NCBI GenBank assembly: GCA_041751935.1 | Contig: JBGSIA010000075.1 | Location: forward strand, 1 to 64,000 | DNA: 64,000 nt | Direction: 5' to 3' | From: JBBSJZ01 sp041751935 | GTDB lineage: Bacteria > Planctomycetota > Planctomycetia > Pirellulales > Pirellulaceae | In this document: positions 18,201 to 26,564 of the stretch, piece after piece | How positions within the stretch are numbered: the first letter of the stretch is position 1 | Layout: each line of letters starts with the position of its first letter | The notes under the pieces: generated by a model | The model's input: the letters and a program-made list of their open reading frames with translations, nothing else | The model's database searches: none | Told to the model about the DNA's origin: nothing | Made by a program: the position numbers and the translations under genes

Positions 18201-18742
18201 TTTTGGTCAATCGATTGCATCATTTTTTGCCAGCCCACAAGTGTGGACCCCGTGGCAATGATGGTGACGGCGTTCGCGCGTCGATCGACTTCGATGGTCG
18301 TACCTTGCAGCGGCGTCGAGGTAAGCTGGAAGGAGGCACGCTCTCCATTGTGGCTGGTCGTTACCGGTACCCTTCCGCCGGCGAGTTTGCTCAGGCTGTC
18401 TTCGAATTCTCGCCAAGTGATATTCGTCAGCCGCGTATGAACAGGGGCACCATTGGTCGATGGCGTAACACTGCTGGCAAGTAACTCGCGGACGTCGCCT
18501 GCAATCTTTTGCTGTGTCCCTGCCGGGGCCATGATCATCAGTTGGCCTTCGCGAGCGTCGGGCGAAATCCGAACTCCGGGCACGTCGCGGTAGCGAATGT
18601 TTAGTTTCGTTGCTAAAGCGCGAGCCTCAGCCGCCGGAACGGGAAGCTTTTCCAAACGCGGACCTTCGAGCTGCTGTGCGCGAGTCACACGTCCACCAAG
18701 GCAACAAAGGAGTGTGACACATAAAAAGACGAAGCGGCGCAT
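15227..18742 (-). CDS. Oversized type II/III secretion secretin-family protein (GspD-like)
   Basis: 1171 residues from ATG 18742, which begins a proper signal peptide (MRRFVFLCVTLLCCLGG); an upstream frame extension lacks one. The N-terminal half to two-thirds holds many copies of the secretin N-domain (KH-like) pattern, such as VEVVPLQNADSGAVAALLQQ, RVFRLQHASANDAEETIREF and RVFPLNNALAEDLAPVLQTA, followed by NSLIISASP-type strands. The C-terminal secretin domain carries the family signature VPYLADIPLLGYFFKFDSES and TELLVVMTPMIV. GspD proteins are usually 600-750 residues, so the extra length is extra N-domain repeats plus an extension after the pore. It would form a multimeric outer-membrane channel. 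No other type II secretion gene is nearby; only a lipoprotein follows. Confidence 0.9.
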   Translation of the reverse strand: MRRFVFLCVTLLCCLGGRVTRAQQLEGPRLEKLPVPAAEARALATKLNIRYRDVPGVRISPDAREGQLMIMAPAGTQQKIAGDVRELLASSVTPSTNGAPVHTRLTNITWREFEDSLSKLAGGRVPVTTSHNGERASFQLTSTPLQGTTIEVDRRANAVTIIATGSTLVGWQKMMQSIDQKPRRASHVTELLRLQNAEPAPIQRALRLLENLGDAESTMVAPLPRGQVPFRRAMFQQDAGDNAPPPAEPIPADGANDAESGSGVIGDTDIQFVPELGVIIIRGAKRDVERVRKVIDEIEKQSVITQPAVEVVPLQNADSGAVAALLQQLYVDVLSARQGEVSITALDTPNSLLLIGRDEAIKGLMELIQKIDQPTDENSRLRVFRLQHASANDAEETIREFFTERPGSGDDLRPALGTRVRISADYRTNSLIISASPRDMIEVTRLINELDVQQIAASSEIRVFPLNNALAEDLAPVLQTAINGAGEGEQNQDASAPSTTLSIVTLDAEGNRLLDSGILTGAVFTADANANAVVVRAPAASMALIAELIRQLDKAPGLDSLVKVFTIENGDALQLTTALQELFGDSATTGGTSVGAGNLAGLAPSTASESSLVPLRFSTDQRTNSIIASGSAEDLEVVESILLRLDSEGFAERITEVIWLRHQGAPEIAVALQTYIQQRVQTVNTIQQFQQGLGPYDLPDRDLIVVAEPVSNSLLISVAPRLYEDVRRLIDKLDRRPPMVLIKVVIAEVTLNDLLEIGGELGLQDSLLYDRGVAAAPLATSFPPSTDPLTRPGFNFNGLNTPNANSFAQEKTAGRGVSALGVGTTSSAIPGAAGFVLSAASESISVLFRSLQNANRLQIISRPQIMTVDNTTGFVQVGQQVARPQSVNINQNTTSIGVEDVNVGLILEVTPRVGADGLIIMSVRATRSALNFTQPGQPIGVFQDGSPVTVQPIDTTEAQSTLTAYNNQTVVFGGLIQKTRSNTSRRVPYLADIPLLGYFFKFDSESEIRTELLVVMTPMIVTGEEDLDYVKATESSRMSYCLADVVEAHGDVGLQPGYGLWGPAIGPTIYPDLQPTVDHMHLHDAGMSSEGELPPGATIISDEPIGESIIESAPSVIESPLPQGSAKASNAGTSATPVNFESPVKWMTSGWRSKQRDASAPLPQKLPTATK

Positions 18743-18970
18743 GTGCGACCACCCTTTTTTCAGTGAAGGAACCGAGCCAATATTCACGGGCCTCCGTAAG
18801 CGCTCGCCCGTACAATCGGATTCATCGTCGCCAGCGGCACAGCCGCTACAGTCAAAATGGGTGCAACGATGGGAACGATCGTGAAACCCGCTCTGGAAGC
18901 CCAGGCTACGGCTCCGTATAACTGAACCGGCGGCCCCCTTCAAAGAATTCATTCACGACAGGAAGAACAA

Positions 18971-19912
18971 ATGCCTCGCGGTAAGATCTACACTTCAGCC
19001 CCGGCTGCGATCGGTGATACGCCGATGATCCAAATCAACCGACTGGTACCGGCCGGTCACGCAACCGTATTCGCTAAATGCGAGTTCTTTCAGCCGCTCA
19101 ACAGCGTTAAGGATCGAATCGGAGTCGCCATGATCGAAGCTGGCGAACGCGATGGGAAAATCTCAAAATCAACTCATATCGTCGAGCCAACGAGCGGCAA
19201 TACGGGCATTGCCCTCGCGTTCGTCTGTGCCGCCAAAGGCTATAAGCTGACACTGACGATGCCAGAGTCGATGTCGGTTGAACGTCGAGCGTTACTGCGG
19301 GCGATGGGCGCAAACTTAGTACTCACTCCGGCTGGTGAAGGCATGAAGGGTGCAATCAATAAAGCCCATGAGCTGGTCTCTCAAACGGACAATGCATTCA
19401 TGCCACAACAGTTTGAGAACCCTGCGAATCCCGCGATCCACGAAGCGACGACGGGACCAGAAATCTGGGAAGACAGCGGACACCAAATTGACGCGATCGT
19501 TGCTGGCGTGGGGACTGGCGGAACGATCACTGGTGTCGGTCGGTTCATGAAGAAAGTAAATCCGAACTTCAAAGTGATCGCGGTGGAACCCAAACACTCG
19601 CCCGTCATTAGCGGCGGTGAACCAGGTAAACATCGTATCCAGGGTATCGGTGCTGGTTTCGTTCCCAAAAACCTCGACACGTCCATTATCGATGACGTGG
19701 TACTCGTCGATGACGAAGACGCGTTTGATTGGGGACGACGTCTGGCAAAAGAAGAAGGCATCGTTGGTGGAATCAGCAGCGGCGCCAACATGTGGGCTGC
19801 GGCTCAAGTCGCCGCTCGCCCCGAGTTCAAAGGCAAACGGATTGTCACCATCATGTGCAGCCTAGGCGAACGCTACTTGAGCACGCCGCTGTTTGGCGAT
19901 TTAGGCATGTAG
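18971..19912 (+). CDS. cysK: Cysteine synthase A (O-acetylserine sulfhydrylase)
   Basis: 313 residues, the usual length. The PLP lysine is K47 in NSVKDR, and the substrate loop PTSGNTG is at residues 73-79. The phosphate-binding GVGTGGTITG and the C-terminal GGISSGAN segment are intact. It makes L-cysteine from O-acetylserine and sulfide in the cytosol. Sulfide would come from the sulfite reductase encoded by cysI further right in this window. The start ATG follows AGGAAGAAC, an acceptable ribosome-binding site. It is divergent from the secretin gene and ends before a hairpin terminator shared with the convergent PDZ gene. Confidence 0.95.
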   Translation: MPRGKIYTSAPAAIGDTPMIQINRLVPAGHATVFAKCEFFQPLNSVKDRIGVAMIEAGERDGKISKSTHIVEPTSGNTGIALAFVCAAKGYKLTLTMPESMSVERRALLRAMGANLVLTPAGEGMKGAINKAHELVSQTDNAFMPQQFENPANPAIHEATTGPEIWEDSGHQIDAIVAGVGTGGTITGVGRFMKKVNPNFKVIAVEPKHSPVISGGEPGKHRIQGIGAGFVPKNLDTSIIDDVVLVDDEDAFDWGRRLAKEEGIVGGISSGANMWAAAQVAARPEFKGKRIVTIMCSLGERYLSTPLFGDLGM

Positions 19913-19999
19913 CCAATTCGGTCTTGTAGCCCTGAATTTCCCCTACACTTTGCTGCAGTCGACGACCCAGTGGAGCGTCAATCAGTCGACGTTTCAGGA

Positions 20000-20022
20000 G
20001 TTGGCGACTAAAAGTCGCCAAC
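20000..20022 (+). terminator. Hairpin between convergent cysK and PDZ gene
   Basis: A perfect 10-base inverted repeat (GTTGGCGACT ... AGTCGCCAAC) with a three-base loop, followed by ACTTGTTCTTCC. It lies 88 bases after the cysK stop and 38 bases beyond the PDZ stop, so it may serve both genes. The U-tract is imperfect. Confidence 0.6.
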
Positions 20023-20060
20023 ACTTGTTCTTCCTGTGATGCTTGCCGATTGGCGCCGGC

Positions 20061-21725
20061 CTAGAGATTTGTGTCTGCAGTTTCGAGTTGGCGAATCCGC
20101 ATTCGCAGACGTTCGATTTCCGAACGCAACAACTGAATCGTTTGATCCGTTTTCGCTGCTGGATCGCTGGAAGGGCCATCCAGGATTGGCGGCGTGGCCT
20201 TGTCGATCGACGGCGGCTCAGGCATTCGCGCCGATTGAGATGGCGCCGTTTGCGTCAGTTCGCTTGAAATCCGTGAAGCACTTTGTGAATCGGCCTCGGC
20301 GTTGAAACTTGCTTGCCCCACGGGTTCATCATCACCAAATGCCAACGGATCAAGTGGCTTGGACGAAGTGATTTCCGTACCCGAAGCGATTTCATTGCTC
20401 AACGGCCGCTCGGGCGGCGTCAATTCATCCATCGCTGTATCGGGCTGTGGGAGGGGTGTGGGCAATGGGGCTGGCAACGATTCCAAATTGGCAACCTCAT
20501 CGTCCCTAGGCTTGGACTTGGTACCGAGCAGATTTCCAATACTGGCGCCAATATCACCAAGAATCGACCGTCCATAGGTCTCTTCAGACAAATCCGCTGA
20601 TGGTTGACGCGACGTTGCGCCCTCACTGACGACGCTATCACTCGCCGTAGTCGAGGCTTGCCCGAGTGCAATTTTTGCTTCTTCTAACTTTCCATCGCGT
20701 ACCCATTGGACTCGCAGGGTCGCGTTGGGTTGTGAACCACCAACGATGCGCCACACGGCACCCGCATCTCGCACCACTCGCCCATCTATGGATACGATGC
20801 GATCACCAGGAGTGAGGTTTGCTCGCGAGGCAGGCGACGACGGCAAGACACTGCGGATGATCGCACCATCGTATCTTGGTGCGCTTTCAATCATCACTCC
20901 CAGCGTCCGATGAACAGGTTCGCGTTCGTAGGATGCTTGAGCTGAATTTCCCGGTGCTGTATTTGCCGGTGGTCGCAAAACAGTTTCGCGTCGATTGTTT
21001 GCGGCACCCGTCGCAGGACGCGAGACCAAGGGGACTCGCAACTCACGTGTCGATAACGAAGTCGCGCCGAGTGCTGGTGTTCGACTCGCCTCTGCCGGCA
21101 AAACGCGAATATCGACTGTGTCACCCACGTTCAAGGACATCAATTGTCTCGCCACTGAAGAAATGGTAGGTGTTGGCGTACCGTTAACAGCAAGAATCAA
21201 GTCGCCGTCGCGAAGTCCGGCCTGGGCTGCTTCTGAAAACGGTTGCAATGCAAGAACACGCACCCCCGGCACTTCGCCTTGTTCTTGTGCCACCTCGACG
21301 CCGATGGAAGCAGATGGGCGAAGTGCAGTAGGAGCACTGGTTCTTGGCGTCGCAGGCTCAAGCACCGACGCACCAGATAACCCTGGAATTGCTAGCGGCG
21401 AGGCTGGCTGTGGTTGCAGCGGCGATGTAGGCCGGGGTTGGATTCGACGCAATCGCGTCGTGTCGGCCGAAATGTCTGGAGCTAATGCGGGATTGAGTGG
21501 CCCTCGGGGGGCGTTGGGCGAAGCCGGATTTACGTTAGGCGCCGCAGCAGCAGGGGGCACCGGCGCAGGGTTCGTTGGTGCGGGTGGCTGGACCAACGGC
21601 TCGATGCGCGAGCGTATGCGATCTCCCAGACGTCGCAACGGACCCTGGGCGCTCGCTGGGTTGGAATCCCACAGGATCGTCGCCGTGAAGACTACCAACA
21701 ACGCTTGCTTGACACATCGATTCAT
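20061..21725 (-). CDS. Secreted protein with two PDZ domains and a C-terminal coiled coil
   Basis: 554 residues from ATG 21725, preceded by a purine-rich GAGAAAGAGAAAA and beginning a signal peptide (MNRCVKQALLVVFTATILW ... ASAQ). A Pro/Ala-rich linker follows. PDZ 1 spans about residues 140-225 and contains GLRDGDLILAVNGTPTP. PDZ 2 spans about 275-355 and contains NLTPGDRIVSIDGRVVRDAG. A second low-complexity region leads to a short heptad-rich coiled coil at the end (LLRSEIERLRMRIRQLE). No protease catalytic triad is present, so this is not an HtrA enzyme but more likely an envelope scaffold or adaptor. It is divergent from the GNAT gene. Confidence 0.85.
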   Translation of the reverse strand: MNRCVKQALLVVFTATILWDSNPASAQGPLRRLGDRIRSRIEPLVQPPAPTNPAPVPPAAAAPNVNPASPNAPRGPLNPALAPDISADTTRLRRIQPRPTSPLQPQPASPLAIPGLSGASVLEPATPRTSAPTALRPSASIGVEVAQEQGEVPGVRVLALQPFSEAAQAGLRDGDLILAVNGTPTPTISSVARQLMSLNVGDTVDIRVLPAEASRTPALGATSLSTRELRVPLVSRPATGAANNRRETVLRPPANTAPGNSAQASYEREPVHRTLGVMIESAPRYDGAIIRSVLPSSPASRANLTPGDRIVSIDGRVVRDAGAVWRIVGGSQPNATLRVQWVRDGKLEEAKIALGQASTTASDSVVSEGATSRQPSADLSEETYGRSILGDIGASIGNLLGTKSKPRDDEVANLESLPAPLPTPLPQPDTAMDELTPPERPLSNEIASGTEITSSKPLDPLAFGDDEPVGQASFNAEADSQSASRISSELTQTAPSQSARMPEPPSIDKATPPILDGPSSDPAAKTDQTIQLLRSEIERLRMRIRQLETADTNL

Positions 21726-21827
21726 TTTTCTCTTTCTCACTTTTGGGTGGACGTACGCGGCCACTCTTCCCCTGGGCATGTGCTTCATGATAGGACTGTT
21801 TTCTTCATAAGAAAATGGACTCACCGC

Positions 21828-22967
21828 ATGTCGACCGCTTCAATTCCCAATTCTCAGGCGAAAATTACGCCGCTAACGACGCTGGCGGAACTGCTTCCAC
21901 GAGTGCTCCAAAGGGTGTCCTTTCGTCGGGGCCAGATGATCAGCGAACGCATCAACAGTGTCCTGCGTGAACATCGGGCCGAGGATTTGCTCGTTGTCGT
22001 TGCCGGTGCTTCAGAATACATAGACGATGCGAAAAGTGTTTCTGCTGCGGCGATTTGCCTGCTCGACCGCGTTACGCCAGGTCAGATGTCACACACGTCG
22101 ACCACGAATTTCGAACGCGGTGCGACAATTTTGTTCGCCGGTGAACTCGACGAGGACGCTCCGGCATTCGCCCCGCAATTGTCGCTGCAACTTGATGCGG
22201 CGATTGCCCTGCGCGGAGCACGATTCGTTCAATGGGCTGAGGATCTGCCCGCAGGCGATAGGGGAAAATTTTTTGAAAAACCCACGGCGTTAATGGATAT
22301 CGATTGGCCGACACTGCTCGGTTTCGAACTCCTGGCTGATTTGCAGTACATGCGCCGTGACGTTCATGCATCAAATGATTCACATTCGATCGATACTGAA
22401 GAATTCGCGTCCATTAGTTTGACACCTATCGATTGGAAAACATTCAAGAGCGCTACCGAAGGTTCGCGACCGATGCTACCCGTAGAGTTTCACGATATCG
22501 TCGACCGGACATACGTGGAGACATTGGACTGTCCCCAGCTTTCGACTTTTCAGTCAACTGCGGCGACACTTGCTGGTTACTGCCAGAACAAAGCGTTTGC
22601 CCCGGATCTGTGGTTCAACGTTTCGGCGGCGACTGAACCCCATGTCGCAGTCGGTTGCTTGATTCTAGCGCGTCACACGTCAACCGACATTGAAGCGGGG
22701 ATTGGCAACACACTGCTGGAGTTGGTCTACATGGGGATCATTCCCGAATACCGCGGCCGTGGGTTAAGCAAGGATCTAGTCGCGGCAGTCAACGAGCTTG
22801 CTCTGGCAGAGCGGTTCACGGGCGTCGTTCTCGCCGTCGACGCGAGAAATCATCCGGCTGCACGCGTTTACAGCGAGTCAGGTTTCGTGCCCGTGCTGTG
22901 TGAACGAATTTTCGGAAAACGCCTTGCGGTTCCGAATTCCCGGATGAGCTGGGATCAATTGACCTAA
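21828..22967 (+). CDS. GNAT-family N-acetyltransferase with an N-terminal extension
   Basis: 379 residues from ATG 21828. The last 130 residues form a GNAT domain: LVYMGIIPEYRGRGLSKDLV contains the acetyl-CoA pyrophosphate loop (RGRGLS), and NHPAARVYSESGFV is the typical motif B. The first 240 residues are less conserved and may be a second, degenerate GNAT half or a substrate-recognition domain, which would fit the size of double-GNAT proteins. It is cytosolic and of unknown substrate. The start at 21828 avoids a non-conserved 41-residue leader. It is followed by a 440-base gap before dnaA. Confidence 0.8.
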   Translation: MSTASIPNSQAKITPLTTLAELLPRVLQRVSFRRGQMISERINSVLREHRAEDLLVVVAGASEYIDDAKSVSAAAICLLDRVTPGQMSHTSTTNFERGATILFAGELDEDAPAFAPQLSLQLDAAIALRGARFVQWAEDLPAGDRGKFFEKPTALMDIDWPTLLGFELLADLQYMRRDVHASNDSHSIDTEEFASISLTPIDWKTFKSATEGSRPMLPVEFHDIVDRTYVETLDCPQLSTFQSTAATLAGYCQNKAFAPDLWFNVSAATEPHVAVGCLILARHTSTDIEAGIGNTLLELVYMGIIPEYRGRGLSKDLVAAVNELALAERFTGVVLAVDARNHPAARVYSESGFVPVLCERIFGKRLAVPNSRMSWDQLT

Positions 22968-23407
22968 CTCATTCCTGCAAAACCAGTTACAATCGTTAGC
23001 TGTTAATGAAGTTTCGATGCGGTTTCGAGGAATGACAGTTTTTCCACTACCCCGCAGTGTCGATCGGGGATCGTTTCCAGGCGCCGCTTTGCTTCCAATA
23101 GAGCGCCAGGGGCGACGATTCGTTCTTTGCCAACCGACTGACCCTACCCTACCCTTGAAGAGTCGTTTGACTTGTTTGCTAGCAAACTTAGAATCTCGCC
23201 ACCTGAGCCGACGAGAGAGCCTCGTGGTAATCAGACGAAAGAGAGCGAAGCGGACAAGTTACCGCCCTGCGGAGTTAGGTGGATGAGCCATCATCACCTG
23301 CGCTTGCTCTTAGCCGATCTCGTCCAGTTTTCCATCCACCAAGCGGCATGTCCTCACATGTCGCTGAGTATCGCCCGAAATCCATGAAGGAGGATTGCGC
23401 TACCGGT
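22968..23407 (+). other. Intergenic region upstream of dnaA
   Basis: About 440 bases with no convincing gene. It holds the promoter-palindrome listed separately. I looked for DnaA boxes (TTATNCACA) and found only poor matches such as TTTTCCACT at about 23040, so there is no evidence here for a replication origin. Part of this stretch (23279-23407) is an open frame continuous with dnaA and may contain an alternative dnaA start. Confidence 0.6.
23167..23194 (+). promoter_or_regulatory. Sigma-70-type promoter with palindromic operator in the spacer, upstream of dnaA
   Basis: TTGACT at 23167-23172 and TAGAAT at 23189-23194 are each one base from consensus and are separated by 16 bases. The spacer contains a perfect 14-base palindrome, GTTTGCTAGCAAAC, at 23174-23187, centred exactly between the boxes. 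A dimeric regulator bound there would block or remodel the promoter. The likely target is dnaA, with the start about 210 bases downstream. Confidence 0.6.
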
Positions 23408-25006
23408 ATGTCCGCATCGCAAGGCTGCACCGACGACAAGGCCGTCGTCGAATCATTCAAGGAAGCGTTGGAACAACGCGTCGGTGCGGACCGTTATCGC
23501 ATGTGGTTCATTCACGGCGTGTCGTTCGCTCTGGAATCCGGCGTTGTGGTGATCCGGGTTCGTGGAGAGTTCGCTCTCTCGCGGATGAAAAAGAACTTCT
23601 TGCGTGAGTTGCGTTCCGCTGCGATGACGGCGTGTAACTCATCGAGCGATGTGCGGCTCGATCTCGTCGAGGAACGGGCCACTCAAGTTTCGCTATTGCC
23701 GGAAGTCGACCCATGCGAAGATGTCGTAACCAACGAGCTGGCTAACGCAAACCACATCGCATTGACAGCACCGGGAAAGAAGACTCGCAGTAATCCGACC
23801 CGCGGCTCCGGTGCAACGAGTGGTCCTAAAACGAGTGGTCCTAAGAAAGTACTCGACACATTGCCGGGTATTGTAACTCAGTCACCGGCGGCCCAGCGAT
23901 CAGCTTCATCCTCACAGATGTCACTTGCACTCAGTGAGGGCGGATCGACTCCGTCAACTGCGTCGAAAGCATTGCACACGCTGAGTGAGTTCATCACCGG
24001 CCGCTGTAACCAGCTCGCATGCGCCGCCACGACCATGGTTTGCCAGAATCCTCAATCAGCCTCGCCGCTGTTTTTGTTTGGCTCCACCGGTGTCGGCAAG
24101 ACACATTTGTTGCATGCGGTCGCGGACCAATTTCGGCGATACCACCGAATGCGGCACGTGATGGTGTTGACCGCCGAGCAATTCACCAACGATTTCATTA
24201 GCAGCGTTGGCGGTGGATCAGGGTTGCCCGCGTTCCGCCGTCGATATCGCGAAGTCGACGCACTGTTGATTGACGACGTGCACTTTCTCGATTCAAAACG
24301 AGCGACTTTGCGAGAGATGTTGTTCACTGTCGAAACCCTTTCGGCGGCGGGTCGACCACTGGTGTTCACAGCGAATCAGTCACCGACAGAGATTTCGGGA
24401 TTGACCCGCGAGTTGGCCGGACGCATGGCAGCCGGACTCGTGTGTCCGATTCAGCCGCTGGATGCCGAGACGCGTAAAAAGTACTTGCAACGGTTGATCG
24501 CAGCGGCATGTCCCATTGCATGGCCAGATGAAGTACTTGATGAACTCAACGTGATGCTTGGCGGTGACGCTCGGATGTGCAGCGGTATCGTCAATTTGGT
24601 TGGCATGTTGCAGCGAATGTATAGCCGCATGCCGACGATGAACGAGATTCGCGAGTTTGGTGGCGATGTACTTCGAAGCCAATCGCCGACGGTGACGCTA
24701 GCAGCGATCGAACGAGCGGTTTGTGAGACGTTCGGGCTGCAACAACAATCTCTCCGCGAAGGTGCTTCAACGCGAAGTATTACCGAGCCGCGAATGTTGG
24801 CGATGTACTTGTCTCGCCAATTGACGTCGGCGGCGTACAATGAAATTTCACGGCACTACAACCAGAAAAGCCATACCTCGGCCATCCTGGCAGGAAAGAA
24901 AGTGGAACAGTGGATACAGACCGGCAAACCGCTTGGTCGTGGTCCAACCGCGATGTCGGCCCGACAGGCACTGGACCGCATCGAGTCCATTCTCCGTGCC
25001 AGTTAA
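23408..25006 (+). CDS. dnaA: Chromosomal replication initiator protein DnaA
   Basis: 532 residues from ATG 23408; GTG 23279 and ATG 23384 are in-frame alternatives. An AAGGAGG at 23387-23393 favours 23408, although the spacing of 14 bases is long. Domain I begins VVESFKEALEQRVGADRYRMWF. Domain II is a variable, Ser/Thr/Gly-rich linker. The AAA+ domain has Walker A GSTGVGKT, Walker B LLIDDVHFL and the sensor LVFTANQSP. Domain IV has the helix-turn-helix signature in altered form: NEISRHYNQKSHTSAILAGK where the classic sequence is GGRDHTTV. The His and Thr that contact DNA are kept. It starts chromosome replication by melting the origin. The replicative helicase gene follows after 66 bases, instead of the more usual dnaN. 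Confidence 0.92.
   Translation: MSASQGCTDDKAVVESFKEALEQRVGADRYRMWFIHGVSFALESGVVVIRVRGEFALSRMKKNFLRELRSAAMTACNSSSDVRLDLVEERATQVSLLPEVDPCEDVVTNELANANHIALTAPGKKTRSNPTRGSGATSGPKTSGPKKVLDTLPGIVTQSPAAQRSASSSQMSLALSEGGSTPSTASKALHTLSEFITGRCNQLACAATTMVCQNPQSASPLFLFGSTGVGKTHLLHAVADQFRRYHRMRHVMVLTAEQFTNDFISSVGGGSGLPAFRRRYREVDALLIDDVHFLDSKRATLREMLFTVETLSAAGRPLVFTANQSPTEISGLTRELAGRMAAGLVCPIQPLDAETRKKYLQRLIAAACPIAWPDEVLDELNVMLGGDARMCSGIVNLVGMLQRMYSRMPTMNEIREFGGDVLRSQSPTVTLAAIERAVCETFGLQQQSLREGASTRSITEPRMLAMYLSRQLTSAAYNEISRHYNQKSHTSAILAGKKVEQWIQTGKPLGRGPTAMSARQALDRIESILRAS
23816..23845 (+). repeat. 15-base tandem duplication within dnaA
   Basis: ACGAGTGGTCCTAAA is followed directly by ACGAGTGGTCCTAAG. This repeats the peptide TSGPK in the domain II linker. 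The repeat keeps the frame and lies in a region of DnaA that tolerates length change. Confidence 0.85.
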
Positions 25007-25072
25007 CTTCGTACACCCGCAACGCACAAGTTTTTCAGATTTCGCTACTCGCTCTTCGCACGCTCCCAACGC

Positions 25073-26527
25073 ATGGACGGTCACAGGATGATTATCGACG
25101 AGAAGCACAAACGTTTTGGCAAGAAACGTGAAGCCAGTGCCAGTGAAATTCTTCAGCGCCAGCCTCCCTTTGATCTCGAAGCCGAGATGGGAGTGCTAGG
25201 CAGCATCTTGTTGATGCCAGAGGTTTGTGACGAGATCGCTTCGTTGAAGATGGAGGACTTCTACGACGAAGCGAACCAAAAAATCTACAGTCACTTACGT
25301 GAGATGTATGACGAGGGGCACAAGATTGACATCACGCTTCTCGTTTCGCGATTGCGTACCGCTGGCGATTTCGAGAAGATCGGCGGCGCTGGCTATCTCG
25401 GTCGACTTTCCGCCTCGGTTCCCAACGCGGCTCACGCCATTTATTACGGTGGTATCGTTTCTGAGAAAGCGGTTTACCGGCGATTGATTGAGGCCAGTAC
25501 CGAAATTCTTCGCGATGCGTACGACCAAGCATCCGACGCGCGCGAATTGTGCGCCCAAGCCGAGCAAAAAGTGTTCGCGATTATGGACGGTCGTTCGGCT
25601 CAATCCGTCAGCAGTATCAGTGACGTGCTGCATGCGGCGATGGATCGAATGGAAGCCCGGATGAGTGGTGAACATGTCGATGGCGGATGCGAAACCGGCC
25701 TAACGGATTTTGATACGATGACCGGTGGGTTGCATAACGGTGAACTGATTATTTTGGCCGCTCGCCCGTCGATGGGGAAGACGGCGCTGGCAATGAACAT
25801 TGGCGAGCATGTTGCCATCGAGCAACGCGCGCCCGTGCTGTTTGTCAGCCTTGAAATGTCCGGCATCGAGCTGGCCGACCGGATGCTGTGCTCGCTCGCT
25901 CGCGTGAATGGCCATCGCCTAAGAAATGGAACAATCTCGTCGGATGATCGTGACCGCTTAATTTCAAAAGCGAACGAGATTAGTCAAGCACCACTGTTTG
26001 TCGATGATTCCCCCAGTCGCACGGTGAGCGAAATCGCTGCTGCTGCACGGCGAATCAAACGTCGAGAGGGAAGCCTCGGCATGATTATCGTCGATTACCT
26101 GCAACTCATTGAACCCGATAATTCTCGTGATCCGCGACAAGAACAGGTCGCAAAGATCGCACGTCGGCTCAAAGGTATGGCGCGTGAACTGGAAGTGCCG
26201 CTGCTGTGCTTGTCCCAGTTGAATCGGCAAGCGGAAGAAGGGAAAGATCACCGCCCTCGTTTAAGCCACTTGCGTGAATCCGGTGCAATCGAGCAGGACG
26301 CCGACGTGGTAATGTTCGTTCACCGAGAAGAATACTACCACCGCGGTGACGAACGAGCCCAGTACGCAGGGCAAGCTGAAATCATTGTCGCCAAGCAACG
26401 TAACGGTCCCGTCGGCGATGTGCTGCTGACTTGGGAAGCCGACTTCACTCGATTCAGTAACCGTGCTCCGGATCGGCACAGTGAGTTTGATGACTATGCG
26501 GAATTTAGTAGCCCTGGCGGTTTCTAA
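25073..26527 (+). CDS. dnaB: Replicative DNA helicase DnaB
   Basis: 484 residues, close to the family norm. The N-terminal DnaB domain (about residues 30-135) begins PPFDLEAEMGVLGSILLMPE. The RecA-like motor has Walker A AARPSMGKT (229-237), Walker B GMIIVDYLQLIEP, the helicase motif LCLSQLNRQAE, and an arginine-finger-type region LRESGAIEQDADVVMFVHRE. It is a hexameric, ring-shaped helicase that unwinds at the fork and recruits primase. An alternative start is ATG 25088. It lies 66 bases after dnaA, likely co-transcribed, so loader target and initiator may be made together. No helicase-loader gene (dnaC or dnaI) is seen nearby. Confidence 0.95.
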   Translation: MDGHRMIIDEKHKRFGKKREASASEILQRQPPFDLEAEMGVLGSILLMPEVCDEIASLKMEDFYDEANQKIYSHLREMYDEGHKIDITLLVSRLRTAGDFEKIGGAGYLGRLSASVPNAAHAIYYGGIVSEKAVYRRLIEASTEILRDAYDQASDARELCAQAEQKVFAIMDGRSAQSVSSISDVLHAAMDRMEARMSGEHVDGGCETGLTDFDTMTGGLHNGELIILAARPSMGKTALAMNIGEHVAIEQRAPVLFVSLEMSGIELADRMLCSLARVNGHRLRNGTISSDDRDRLISKANEISQAPLFVDDSPSRTVSEIAAAARRIKRREGSLGMIIVDYLQLIEPDNSRDPRQEQVAKIARRLKGMARELEVPLLCLSQLNRQAEEGKDHRPRLSHLRESGAIEQDADVVMFVHREEYYHRGDERAQYAGQAEIIVAKQRNGPVGDVLLTWEADFTRFSNRAPDRHSEFDDYAEFSSPGGF

Positions 26528-26564
26528 CGCATTCTAAATTGCGCTCTCCGCCTTAAGCACAGCA

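Noticed and set aside
20995..21810. 271-residue open frame opposite the PDZ gene
   Set aside because: The minus strand shows two PDZ domains and a signal peptide; the plus frame is a composition shadow.
22968..23407. Replication origin next to dnaA
   Set aside because: No cluster of DnaA boxes and no AT-rich unwinding stretch could be found.
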